From Scandinavium sp036271055 (lineage in GTDB: Bacteria > Pseudomonadota > Gammaproteobacteria > Enterobacterales > Enterobacteriaceae): 64,000 nt of DNA. Location: positions 1 through 64,000 of the forward strand of contig NZ_DATBBJ010000006.1 in assembly GCF_036271055.1 (NCBI RefSeq). Direction: 5' to 3'. This document shows, one piece after another, positions 24,120-32,305 of this stretch (positions within the stretch are counted from its first letter, which is position 1; every line of letters starts with the position of its first letter). The notes under the pieces are model-generated. The model ran no database searches and was not told the DNA's origin. It was given only the letters and a program-made list of their open reading frames with translations. Made by a program: the position numbers and the translations under genes.

Positions 24120-25193
24120 GTGGGACAGCGAATTCCGGTAACGCTTGGCAATATTGCGCCGCTTTCGGTAAAACCCTTTCGACCAGGCCAGCTCGCGCTG
24201 GTGTGTGAAGGCGGTGGACAGCGCGGCATCTTCACGGCCGGAGTTCTGGACGAATTTATGCGCGCGCGCTTCAATCCGTTTGATCTCTTCTTAGGCACCT
24301 CAGCCGGGGCGCAAAACCTTTCCGCGTATGTGTGCAATCAGCCAGGCTACGCGCGAAAAGTCATCACGCGCTACACCACTTCTCGCGAATTTTTTGATCC
24401 GATGCGCTTCGTGCGCGGCGGAAATCTTATCGATCTCGATTGGCTGGTCGAAGCGACGGCGAGCAAAATGCCGCTGGCGATGGATGTGGCTGCGCGCCAG
24501 TTCGACGGGGGCAAAGCGTTCTATATGTGCGCTTCCAGAGCAGATGATTACTCTCCCGGTTATTTCTCTCCGACGCGTGAAACCTGGATGGACCAAATCC
24601 GTGCGTCCAGCGCTATCCCGGGTTTTTATCGCCCCGGTGTGACGCTGGACGGTATCAACTGGTTGGATGGTGGTGTCAGTGATGCGATCCCGGTTCAGGA
24701 AGCGGTGAAGCGCGGCGGTAAAACGATCGTCGTGATCCGCACTGTTCCGTCGCAGATGTACTACACCCCGCAATGGTTCAAGCGCATGGAGCGCTGGCTT
24801 GGCGAAAGCAGCCTGCAACCGTTTGTGAATCTGGTTCAGCATCATGAGAAGACTTACCACGCGATTCAGCAATTCATCGATAAACCGCCGGGCAACGTGC
24901 GGATCCTTGAAATTTTCCCGCCTAAGCCGCTGAAAAGTATGGCGCTCGGTAGCCGCCTTCCTGCGTTGATGGAAGACTACAATATGGGCCGTCAATGCGG
25001 GCGCTACTTCCTTGCGACCATGGGTAAAATGCTGGCCGATCAGCCGCCGCTGCACCGCTTTCGCCCACGAGTGGCAACGCCTGCGCCGCTCGTGGTGCCG
25101 CCTGCCGCCGTTGCTAACGATCCTAATAACGCAACGCTCGTCGATGTGCCGCAGGCTAACGACGTGAATTTCGATAACGAGGGCCTGGCGTGA
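24120..25193 (+). CDS. yjjU: YjjU, patatin-like phospholipase family protein
   Basis: 357 residues from GTG 24120. The E. coli homologue also begins 'xGQRIPVTLGNIAPLS'. The patatin fold is shown by the oxyanion loop 'EGGGQRGIFTAGVLD' (about 31-45), the nucleophile Ser in 'LGTSAGAQN' (about 60), and Asp in 'WLDGGVSDAIP' (about 182-192) completing the Ser-Asp dyad. It is a predicted cytoplasmic esterase or lipase with no known substrate. Its stop overlaps the yjjV start (GTGA), so the pair is coupled. Confidence 0.92.
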   Translation: MGQRIPVTLGNIAPLSVKPFRPGQLALVCEGGGQRGIFTAGVLDEFMRARFNPFDLFLGTSAGAQNLSAYVCNQPGYARKVITRYTTSREFFDPMRFVRGGNLIDLDWLVEATASKMPLAMDVAARQFDGGKAFYMCASRADDYSPGYFSPTRETWMDQIRASSAIPGFYRPGVTLDGINWLDGGVSDAIPVQEAVKRGGKTIVVIRTVPSQMYYTPQWFKRMERWLGESSLQPFVNLVQHHEKTYHAIQQFIDKPPGNVRILEIFPPKPLKSMALGSRLPALMEDYNMGRQCGRYFLATMGKMLADQPPLHRFRPRVATPAPLVVPPAAVANDPNNATLVDVPQANDVNFDNEGLA

Positions 25194-25969
25194 GTTTTCG
25201 TTTTACCGACACCCATTGTCATTTCGATTTTCCACCGTTCGTGGATGACGTTGAACATAGCCTGACGCTTGCCGCTCAGGCGGGCGTCACGCAAATCATC
25301 ATCCCGGCCATTGATGCATCCCGATTTGCAGACGTGTTAACGCTCGCGGCGAACCATGCCCCGTTGTATGCCGCGCTGGGACTGCATCCGATTGTGATTG
25401 AAAAGCATACCGATGAAAGCCTGGCACAGCTTGCCGCTCTGCTGGCGCGTAAGCCGGAGAAGCTGGTGGCGGTGGGGGAAATTGGCCTCGATCTTTATCG
25501 CGACGATCCGCAATTCGACCGACAGCAGGCGCTGCTGGATGAACAGCTCATTCTCGCAAAACGCTACGACCTGCCGGTGATCCTCCATTCACGTCGAACC
25601 CACGACAAACTGGCGATGCATCTCAAACGGCATAATTTGCCGCGAACCGGCGTGGTTCATGGTTTCTCCGGGAGTCTGCAACAGGCGGAGAGATTCATCC
25701 AGTTGGGTTATAAGATTGGCGTCGGTGGGACGATCACTTACCCGCGTGCAAGCAAAACACGTGACGTGATGGCGCGCTTGCCTCTTAATTCGCTACTTTT
25801 GGAAACTGATGCGCCAGATATGCCGCTGAATGGTTATCAGGGGCAGCCCAATCGCCCTGAACAGGCTGCGCGCGTTTTTGAATCCCTCTGCGAACTACGT
25901 TCCGAATCTCCTGCTGAAATTGCCAATACGCTGGCTGATAACACTAAAAAACTATTCGCTACATTATAA
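25190..25969 (+). CDS. yjjV: YjjV, TatD-family metal-dependent hydrolase
   Basis: 259 residues from GTG 25190, overlapping yjjU by 4 bases. The TIM-barrel metallohydrolase motifs are complete: 'FTDTHCHFDF' (HxH near residue 8), Glu in 'VAVGEIGLDLYRD' (about 95), His in 'PVILHSRRTHDKL' (about 130), His in 'VVHGFSGS' and Asp in 'LLETDAPDMP' (about 205). TatD relatives are 3'-5' DNases or deacetylases. The exact substrate of YjjV is unknown. No terminator is evident after it. Confidence 0.92.
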   Translation: MSFRFTDTHCHFDFPPFVDDVEHSLTLAAQAGVTQIIIPAIDASRFADVLTLAANHAPLYAALGLHPIVIEKHTDESLAQLAALLARKPEKLVAVGEIGLDLYRDDPQFDRQQALLDEQLILAKRYDLPVILHSRRTHDKLAMHLKRHNLPRTGVVHGFSGSLQQAERFIQLGYKIGVGGTITYPRASKTRDVMARLPLNSLLLETDAPDMPLNGYQGQPNRPEQAARVFESLCELRSESPAEIANTLADNTKKLFATL

Positions 25970-26139
25970 TTAGCCATCATTTAAGTGATGTAGATCTCAT
26001 TATTAATCTTTCTTCTCATATTCTTGCCAAAAATGTGTGACTGCGGGCAAGCAGGATAATCACGGATCGTTATAATCGGCCCCCTCGATTGAGATTTTTA
26101 TCTTTTAAACCTTTTACGTTCAATACACAGGGACTCTGT

Positions 26140-27417
26140 ATGCAAATCCTCATGGGACTGATTGGCATGGTGGTGCTGCTCGCCATTGCCGTACTGCTCT
26201 CCAGCAACCGTCGTGCTATCAACCTGCGTACCGTACTTGGCGCGTGGATGATTCAGGTCGGCATCGGTGCGTTGATCCTTTATGTCCCTGTCGGACGTAA
26301 AGTGCTGTTGGCGATGTCCGAAGGCGTGGCTAACGTTATCGCTTACGGTAACGAAGGTATCGGCTTCCTGTTTGGTGGTCTGGTCTCCGACAAAATGTTC
26401 GAAGTCTTTGGCGGCGGCGGTTTTGTCTTTGCGCTGCGCGTGCTGCCGGTCATTGTCTTCTTCTCCTCGCTGATTGCCGTGCTTTATTACCTCGGCATTA
26501 TGCAGTTTGTAATTCGCATTCTCGGCGGCGGCATGCGTGCGCTGCTGAAAACGTCCCGTACGGAATCGCTGTCGGCGACGGCTAATATTTTCGTTGGGCA
26601 AACCGAAGCGCCATTGGTCGTGCGTCCGTATATCGCGACCATGACCCGCTCTGAGCTGTTCGCGGTGATGTGTGGCGGCCTGGCGTCGGTGGCGGGTTCT
26701 GTTCTGGCAGGTTACGCGCAAATGGGCGTGCCGCTGGAATACCTGATTGCCGCCTCCTTCATGGCGGCACCTGGCGGCCTGCTGTTTGCCAAAATCATGC
26801 TGCCGGAAACCGAAACGCCAAACGATTCGCCGGATCTGGAAGCGCAAATGCCGGATGTTGATCGTCCGTCAAATGTGCTGGATGCTGCGGCATCAGGTGC
26901 GGCTTCCGGGATGCAACTGGCGTTGAACGTCGGCGCAATGCTGCTGGCTTTCGTGGCATTAATCGCGTTGCTGAACGGTATTCTCTCCGGGATTGGCGGC
27001 TGGTTTGATTATCCGCAGCTGTCGATGCAGCTGATCCTCGGCTGGGTGTTTGCGCCGCTGGCATGGGTAATCGGTGTGCCGTGGGGCGAAGCGACCGTGG
27101 CCGGTTCGTTTATCGGACAAAAGATTATCGTCAATGAATTCGTGGCCTACATTAACTTCGGCGAATACCTGAAGGACGATGCGGTTGTCGCGGCGGCGGG
27201 TCTGCAGGTGATTTCTGACCACACCAAAGCGATTATCTCCTTCGCGCTGTGTGGCTTTGCCAACCTGTCGTCGATCGCCATTCTGATTGGTGGTCTCGGC
27301 AGCATGGCGCCGAATCGTCGCCATGATATCGCTCAGCTTGGCCTGAAAGCCGTCGCGGCGGGTACACTCTCGAATCTGATGAGCGCCACCATCGCCGGGG
27401 TATTCCTCTCGTTATAA
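26140..27417 (+). CDS. NupC-family concentrative nucleoside transporter
   Basis: 425 residues from ATG 26140 ('MQILMGLIGMVVLLA'). The frame is open 17 codons further but has no ribosome site there. About ten spans are present. The CNT hallmark 'ANIFVGQTEAPLVVRPYI' (about 170-187) and 'SFIGQKIIVNEFVAY' (about 321-335) bind the nucleoside and the coupling cation. It resembles YeiM/NupX more than NupC by length and ends. It imports nucleosides with H+ or Na+. The E. coli K-12 locus lacks this gene, but it stands close to the nucleoside-degrading deo operon. Its stop and the yjjW stop share the six bases TTATAA (27412-27417). Confidence 0.88.
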   Translation: MQILMGLIGMVVLLAIAVLLSSNRRAINLRTVLGAWMIQVGIGALILYVPVGRKVLLAMSEGVANVIAYGNEGIGFLFGGLVSDKMFEVFGGGGFVFALRVLPVIVFFSSLIAVLYYLGIMQFVIRILGGGMRALLKTSRTESLSATANIFVGQTEAPLVVRPYIATMTRSELFAVMCGGLASVAGSVLAGYAQMGVPLEYLIAASFMAAPGGLLFAKIMLPETETPNDSPDLEAQMPDVDRPSNVLDAAASGAASGMQLALNVGAMLLAFVALIALLNGILSGIGGWFDYPQLSMQLILGWVFAPLAWVIGVPWGEATVAGSFIGQKIIVNEFVAYINFGEYLKDDAVVAAAGLQVISDHTKAIISFALCGFANLSSIAILIGGLGSMAPNRRHDIAQLGLKAVAAGTLSNLMSATIAGVFLSL

Positions 27418-28275
27418 GTAGAGCGCCGGGAGAATAATGTTTGTTATTCCCCGGTCATTCAGCGCCTGTGCCAGCGGCTCAACGTCCTGCGCACAGGCGC
27501 TGCGCCATTGCCGTGCTTCGCCATACACGCCGTGAGCATGGAAGGCGTTCAGCCTCAGCGGGATTTCTCCCAACGAATGAATAAATTCGCTCAACGCTCC
27601 AATGTGGTCTGAATAATCCGTTTGTTCCGGGATAACCAGCAGGCGTAGCTCTGCCAGCATCTTATTTTCTGCAAGCCACTGAATACTCTTTTTAATGCGT
27701 TCATTACCGCGTCCGGTTAGCGCCAGATGCACAGTCGTATCCCACGCCTTTAAATCCACCATCACGCCGTCGCAGACAGGCTGTAATTTTTCCCAACCGT
27801 TGATCCCCAATTCACCGTTGCTGTCGACCAGACAAGTGAGATGGGCGAGCGCGGGAGTGGCTTTTAGTTGCGAAAACAGCTCGCAAATAAACGGCAGTTG
27901 AGTCGTTGCTTCACCCCCGCTGACCGTTATCCCTTCGATAAAGGGCGCTGAACGGGTTATCTGTTTCATTACGTCATCTACTGACAACTTACGTGCCATC
28001 GGTGTGGCCTGTTGAGGGCAATTTTTCAGGCAGGTATCGCATTGCTCACAGTTCGCTTCCTGCCAGACGACGCGCCCATTCAGAACGGACAGCGCGCCAT
28101 GGGGGCAGGGTGCGACGCACTCTCCGCAGTCGTTGCAGCGGCCCATCGTCCACGGGTTATGGCAGTTTTTACAGCGCAAATTACAGCCCTGTAAAAACAG
28201 CGTCAGACGGCTGCCGGGGCCGTCGACGCAGGAGAACGGGATAATGTTACTGACTAAAGCGCATCTGCTGTTCAT
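27412..28275 (-). CDS. yjjW: YjjW, radical-SAM activase of the glycyl-radical protein YjjI
   Basis: 287 residues from ATG at the complement of 28273-28275 ('MNSRCALVSNIIPFSC'), the E. coli length. 'GCNLRCKNCHNPW' (about 34-46) carries the CX3CX2C that binds the SAM cluster. Two ferredoxin-like motifs follow, 'CNDCGECVAPCP' and 'CEQCDTCLKNCPQ', typical of glycyl-radical activases. 'GITVSGGEATTQ' is the SAM-binding GGE motif. It should install the radical on YjjI under anaerobic conditions. Its start overlaps the yjjI end by 29 bases. Confidence 0.93.
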   Translation of the reverse strand: MNSRCALVSNIIPFSCVDGPGSRLTLFLQGCNLRCKNCHNPWTMGRCNDCGECVAPCPHGALSVLNGRVVWQEANCEQCDTCLKNCPQQATPMARKLSVDDVMKQITRSAPFIEGITVSGGEATTQLPFICELFSQLKATPALAHLTCLVDSNGELGINGWEKLQPVCDGVMVDLKAWDTTVHLALTGRGNERIKKSIQWLAENKMLAELRLLVIPEQTDYSDHIGALSEFIHSLGEIPLRLNAFHAHGVYGEARQWRSACAQDVEPLAQALNDRGITNIILPALYL

Positions 28276-29785
28276 GGCTGACGACTCTTGGCTGACGTTC
28301 CAGAATGCGGGTGTTGCGAGCGGCTTCTTCGCCAAGCCAGGTGGTGTTAGTGCGTGAACCTTCCTCGCGGAATTTCTCCAGGTCGGACAATCGCACCATG
28401 TAGCCGGTGACGCGAACCAGATCGTTGCCGCTGACGTTAGCCGAAAACTCACGCATTCCGGCGTTAAACGCGCCAAGACAGAGCTGCATCACCGCCTGCG
28501 GGTTGCGCTTGATGGTTTCGTCGAGCGTAAGAATGTCGCTGATCCCGGCGTGATAGTACGCGTGATGCGGGGCGACGGTCAGCAGATGGCTCACAGGGTC
28601 TGGCTCGCTGCCATAAGGAATGCGCGCGCCAGGAGTGGTGCCGCTGTCGGAGCTGATGCCTGATTGCGCATGCAGCAACGCACGCTGGTTCCAGCCGTAT
28701 TTAACCGGCGTGTTTTCGACGAATTCCGCCAGCTGTTCACTGATACGCCAGCCGAGCTTGTTCGCTTCCTCATCCTGACCATAACGCGCCGCGCTGCCCG
28801 CTTTTTCACACAGTACATTTACCGCTTCTGCGAGGGCGTAAATCCCGAACATCGGGGCAAAGCGCTGCGGGTCAATCAACCCTTCGGCCACCAGGAAGCT
28901 ATTCTCAAAGAAGTGGGATTGCTGATAGAGGAAAGCGCTGCGGGCATCAATGATGTCGATTTGTTGTTCGCAATAATGCGGCAACACACGGCTGAGGAAA
29001 TCATCTGGCGATTCACTGCGCAGCGCAATTTCTTTCAGATTCAGGCGTACCAGTGTGCTGCCACCGCCCGCCAGCGGCAGCGAGTTGTAACAACTCACCA
29101 CGCCATATTTGCCTTTTGTGAAAATTTTATCATTCACCGGGCCGTTGGCGATGTGCGGTTTGCTGCACTCACAGATATTTTTGCTGACTTCCAGCAACAA
29201 CGAATCTGGGGTGATCTGCGGATCGTAGATAAACGTCAGATTCGGTGCGACCTGCTTTAATTCAGCATCAGCACGTAAAATAGCGCGGGTGATTGGCGTG
29301 TCTTCCGGGCCAATGTTCACATGCGTAAAGGCGTCAGGCAGGGTTCTATCGAGATAGCGCCAGAAACGTTTTAGTCGAATATCGATTTCGTCTTGTGTTA
29401 GAATTCTAACATAAGGCGATAGGATTTTATCCAGATGCCCCAGGTAAACCGGCATTGAGGTCACGGAAGGCACGTGGTGATAGAGAATGGTCAGCAGCGA
29501 AAGTGCGTCATCCAGATCTGTCGCGCCTTCCAGCTCCAGCCATTGTGAGCCGTTCGCCAAAAAGCGCGCGTAATCGGGCAAAACGTAACGCGGTTTGAAG
29601 GGCGCATGGCCTTCAAACATGTCGCAAATTACGCCGTCTTCCAGTGCCGCTTGGGCATCCGTTGACAGTGCCGGATAGGGCAACGCGTTTTCCGCTTCGA
29701 GCGCCAGGAAGTGGCGTTTTTGCTCAGGGCTTAACGTTTTGCTTGTCACAATATTCTGGCAACGTTGCTCGAAAGATTCAGACAT
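28247..29785 (-). CDS. yjjI: YjjI, glycyl-radical enzyme of unknown reaction (DUF3029)
   Basis: 512 residues, four fewer than E. coli. The C-terminal glycyl-radical loop is intact: 'NDLVRVTGYMVRLSDLEKF' with the radical glycine in RVTGY. A central 'GVVSCYNSLPLAGGGSTLVRLNL' (in pieces, about 230-252) carries the single active-site cysteine expected for the thiyl radical. The family is shorter than pyruvate formate-lyase and its substrate is not established. It is transcribed away from deoC, with its start 228 bases from it, and its coding sequence contains a perfect DeoR operator at 29396-29411. Confidence 0.92.
   Translation of the reverse strand: MSESFEQRCQNIVTSKTLSPEQKRHFLALEAENALPYPALSTDAQAALEDGVICDMFEGHAPFKPRYVLPDYARFLANGSQWLELEGATDLDDALSLLTILYHHVPSVTSMPVYLGHLDKILSPYVRILTQDEIDIRLKRFWRYLDRTLPDAFTHVNIGPEDTPITRAILRADAELKQVAPNLTFIYDPQITPDSLLLEVSKNICECSKPHIANGPVNDKIFTKGKYGVVSCYNSLPLAGGGSTLVRLNLKEIALRSESPDDFLSRVLPHYCEQQIDIIDARSAFLYQQSHFFENSFLVAEGLIDPQRFAPMFGIYALAEAVNVLCEKAGSAARYGQDEEANKLGWRISEQLAEFVENTPVKYGWNQRALLHAQSGISSDSGTTPGARIPYGSEPDPVSHLLTVAPHHAYYHAGISDILTLDETIKRNPQAVMQLCLGAFNAGMREFSANVSGNDLVRVTGYMVRLSDLEKFREEGSRTNTTWLGEEAARNTRILERQPRVVSHEQQMRFSQ
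29396..29411. promoter_or_regulatory. DeoR operator (deoP1 type), perfect palindrome inside yjjI
   Basis: TGTTAGAATTCTAACA is an exact 16-base palindrome equal to the DeoR consensus. It lies about 568 bases before the operator next to deoC, close to the deoP1-deoP2 distance in E. coli. Confidence 0.9.
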
Positions 29786-29901
29786 AGAAGTTCCTCAGAC
29801 GCGTGGGCGATGAGGGCATTGTAGAGAAATGCAACGGCGGGGCTTTTGATCCACATTCCCCCGTTAGCGCTTAAAAGAGTGATTAACCTCTCATTGCAGT
29901 G

Positions 29902-29950
29902 ATGCAAATTTGCATATGTGTTTCATTAACTGTGATGAGGATCGAAGTGA
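29902..29950 (+). promoter_or_regulatory. CytR/CRP control region of deoP2
   Basis: ATGCAAATTTGCAT (29902-29915) is a perfect palindrome made of two inverted CytR-type TTGCAT half-sites. It is followed by a CRP-like TGTGATgaggatCGAAG at 29931-29947. The order upstream of deoC parallels the E. coli deoP2 region, where CytR sits between CRP sites. Confidence 0.7.
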
Positions 29951-29963
29951 AACGCTGGGTCGG

Positions 29964-29979
29964 TGTTAAAATAGTCACA
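29964..29979 (+). promoter_or_regulatory. DeoR operator at deoP2
   Basis: TGTTAAAATAGTCACA is a degenerate match to TGTTAGAATTCTAACA at the place of the E. coli deoP2 operator. It overlaps a TAAAAT -10-like sequence. Confidence 0.7.
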
Positions 29980-30013
29980 GACCCGCAAGGTAAAATTAAA
30001 CACCGGAGATAAC

Positions 30014-30793
30014 ATGACCGATTTAACAGCAAGCAGCCTGCGCGCGTTAAAACTGATGGACCTGACCACCCTGAACGATGATGACACCGACGCGAAAGTG
30101 ATCGCCCTGTGCCATCAGGCGAAAACCCCGGTGGGCAATACCGCGGCTATCTGCATTTATCCGCGCTTTATCCCGATTGCGCGTAAAACTTTGAATGCGC
30201 AGGGTACGCCGGACGTGCGTATCGCCACCGTCACTAACTTCCCGCACGGTAACGACGATATCGACATCGCGCTGGCAGAAACTCGTGCGGCTATCGCTTA
30301 CGGCGCAGATGAAGTTGACGTTGTATTCCCGTATCGCGCGCTGATCGCCGGTAACGAGCAGATTGGTTTCGATCTGGTGAAAGCCTGTAAAGACGCGTGT
30401 GCTGCGGCAAACGTACTGCTGAAAGTGATCATCGAAACCGGCGAGCTGAAAGAAGAAGCGCTGATTCGTAAAGCCTCTGAAATTTCTATCAAAGCAGGCG
30501 CGGACTTCATCAAAACCTCAACCGGTAAAGTGCCAGTAAACGCCACGCCAGAAAGCGCGCGCATCATGATGGAAGTCATCCGTGATATGGGCGTGGAAAA
30601 AACCGTTGGTTTCAAACCGGCTGGTGGCGTGCGTACTGCTGAAGATGCACAGGCCTTCCTGGCGATTGCTGACGGTCTGTTCGGTGCTGATTGGGCCGAT
30701 GCTCGCCACTATCGCTTTGGTGCTTCCAGCCTGCTCGCCAGCCTGTTGAAAGCGCTGGGTCATGGTGATGGCAAGAGCGGAAGTAGTTATTAA
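30014..30793 (+). CDS. deoC: DeoC, deoxyribose-phosphate aldolase
   Basis: 259 residues, same as E. coli. A class I aldolase TIM barrel: 'ADFIKTSTGKV' holds the Schiff-base lysine (167 in E. coli numbering), 'DEVDVVFPYRAL' carries an essential aspartate, and 'VGFKPAGGVRT' holds the second lysine. It splits 2-deoxyribose-5-phosphate into acetaldehyde and glyceraldehyde-3-phosphate. First gene of deoCABD, with GGAG 7 bases before the ATG. DeoR, CytR and CRP sites lie upstream. Confidence 0.97.
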   Translation: MTDLTASSLRALKLMDLTTLNDDDTDAKVIALCHQAKTPVGNTAAICIYPRFIPIARKTLNAQGTPDVRIATVTNFPHGNDDIDIALAETRAAIAYGADEVDVVFPYRALIAGNEQIGFDLVKACKDACAAANVLLKVIIETGELKEEALIRKASEISIKAGADFIKTSTGKVPVNATPESARIMMEVIRDMGVEKTVGFKPAGGVRTAEDAQAFLAIADGLFGADWADARHYRFGASSLLASLLKALGHGDGKSGSSY

Positions 30794-30800
30794 TTTGTCT

Positions 30801-30896
30801 TTTGCCTGATGGCACTAGACGTAGGCCGGGTTAGCGTAGCGCCACCCGGCAAATTGTTAACATGCCGGATGACGGCTACGCCTTATCCGGCCTACT
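30801..30896. repeat. BIME (two inverted REP units) between deoC and deoA
   Basis: GTAGGCCGGGTTAGCGTAGC at 30821 onward and TGCCGGATGACGGCTACGCC from 30863 are head-to-head REP sequences ending in GGCCTAC. Such hairpins protect the upstream message and can lower read-through into deoA. Confidence 0.85.
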
Positions 30897-30931
30897 GATG
30901 GACTTCTCCATTTTTCCCCTGGGGGGTTACC

Positions 30932-32254
30932 GTGTTTCTCGCACAAGAAATTATTCGTAAAAAACGCGATGGTCACGCATTGAGTGACGAAGAGATCCGT
31001 TTCTTCATCAATGGCATTCGTGATAACACCGTGTCGGAAGGGCAGATTGCCGCTCTGGCAATGACCATTTTCTTCCACGACATGTCGATGCCGGAGCGTG
31101 TTTCGCTGACCATGGCGATGCGGGATTCCGGAACCGTGCTTGACTGGAAGAGCCTGAATTTAAACGGCCCGATTGTGGACAAGCATTCCACTGGCGGCGT
31201 GGGCGACGTAACGTCACTGATGCTCGGTCCGATGGTCGCGGCGTGTGGCGGCTACATTCCAATGATCTCCGGGCGTGGCCTGGGTCATACGGGCGGTACG
31301 CTCGACAAACTGGAAGCGATCCCGGGCTTTGATATCTTCCCGGACGACAACCGCTTCCGCGAAATTATTAAAGATGTTGGCGTGGCGATCATAGGGCAGA
31401 CCAGCTCCCTGGCGCCTGCGGACAAACGTTTTTACGCGACCCGCGACATTACCGCGACGGTCGATTCTATTCCGTTAATCACCGCCTCCATTCTGGCGAA
31501 AAAACTGGCCGAAGGGCTGGATGCTCTGGTGATGGACGTGAAAGTAGGCAGCGGCGCATTCATGCCGACCTATGAGCTTTCTGCTGCGTTAGCCGAAGCG
31601 ATCGTTGGCGTCTCCAACGGTGCTGGCGTGCGCACCACCGCACTGCTGACCGACATGAACCAGGTGCTGGCATCCAGCGCCGGTAATGCGGTTGAAGTTC
31701 GCGAAGCCGTGCAGTTCCTGACGGGTGAATACCGTAATCCGCGTCTGCTCGATGTGACCATGGCGCTGTGCGTGGAAATGCTGATTTCCGGGCGTCTGGC
31801 GAAAGACGAAAGTGAAGCGCGTGCGAAATTGCAGGCGGTACTGGATAACGGTAAAGCGGCGGAAATCTTTGGTCGCATGGTGGCAGCACAGAAAGGCCCG
31901 ACCGATTTCGTCGAAAATTACGCGAAATACCTGCCGACCGCGATGCTGAGCAAAGCGGTGTACGCCGATACCGAGGGCTTTGTTTCCGCGATGGACACCC
32001 GTGCGCTGGGCATGGCGGTTGTCGCCATGGGCGGCGGTCGTCGCCAGGCTTCCGACGCGCTGGATTACAGCGTCGGCTTTACCGATATGACTCGTCTGGG
32101 TGACAGCGTTGACGGTCAGCGTCCGCTGGCGGTGATCCACGCCAAAGACGAAGCCAGCTGGCAGGAAGCCGCTAAAGCGGTGAAAGCGGCAATTAAACTG
32201 GACGATAACGCACCGAAAGAAACACCAACGGTCTATCGTCGCATCACACAATAG
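30932..32254 (+). CDS. deoA: DeoA, thymidine phosphorylase
   Basis: 440 residues from GTG 30932, the E. coli length (there a TTG start). The family signature 'SGRGLGHTGGTLDKLEAIPGF' (read in two parts, about 113-133) binds phosphate and pyrimidine. 'KHSTGGVGDVTS' (about 84-95) is the glycine-rich phosphate loop. It converts thymidine or deoxyuridine plus phosphate to the base and deoxyribose-1-phosphate. The upstream GGGGGG stretch gives a strong ribosome site. It is separated from deoC by the BIME. Confidence 0.97.
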   Translation: MFLAQEIIRKKRDGHALSDEEIRFFINGIRDNTVSEGQIAALAMTIFFHDMSMPERVSLTMAMRDSGTVLDWKSLNLNGPIVDKHSTGGVGDVTSLMLGPMVAACGGYIPMISGRGLGHTGGTLDKLEAIPGFDIFPDDNRFREIIKDVGVAIIGQTSSLAPADKRFYATRDITATVDSIPLITASILAKKLAEGLDALVMDVKVGSGAFMPTYELSAALAEAIVGVSNGAGVRTTALLTDMNQVLASSAGNAVEVREAVQFLTGEYRNPRLLDVTMALCVEMLISGRLAKDESEARAKLQAVLDNGKAAEIFGRMVAAQKGPTDFVENYAKYLPTAMLSKAVYADTEGFVSAMDTRALGMAVVAMGGGRRQASDALDYSVGFTDMTRLGDSVDGQRPLAVIHAKDEASWQEAAKAVKAAIKLDDNAPKETPTVYRRITQ

Positions 32255-32305
32255 CGGTATACTGATCTGATCGCTTTTTTGCAGCGCAAAACGTACGGAG
32301 AAAAT

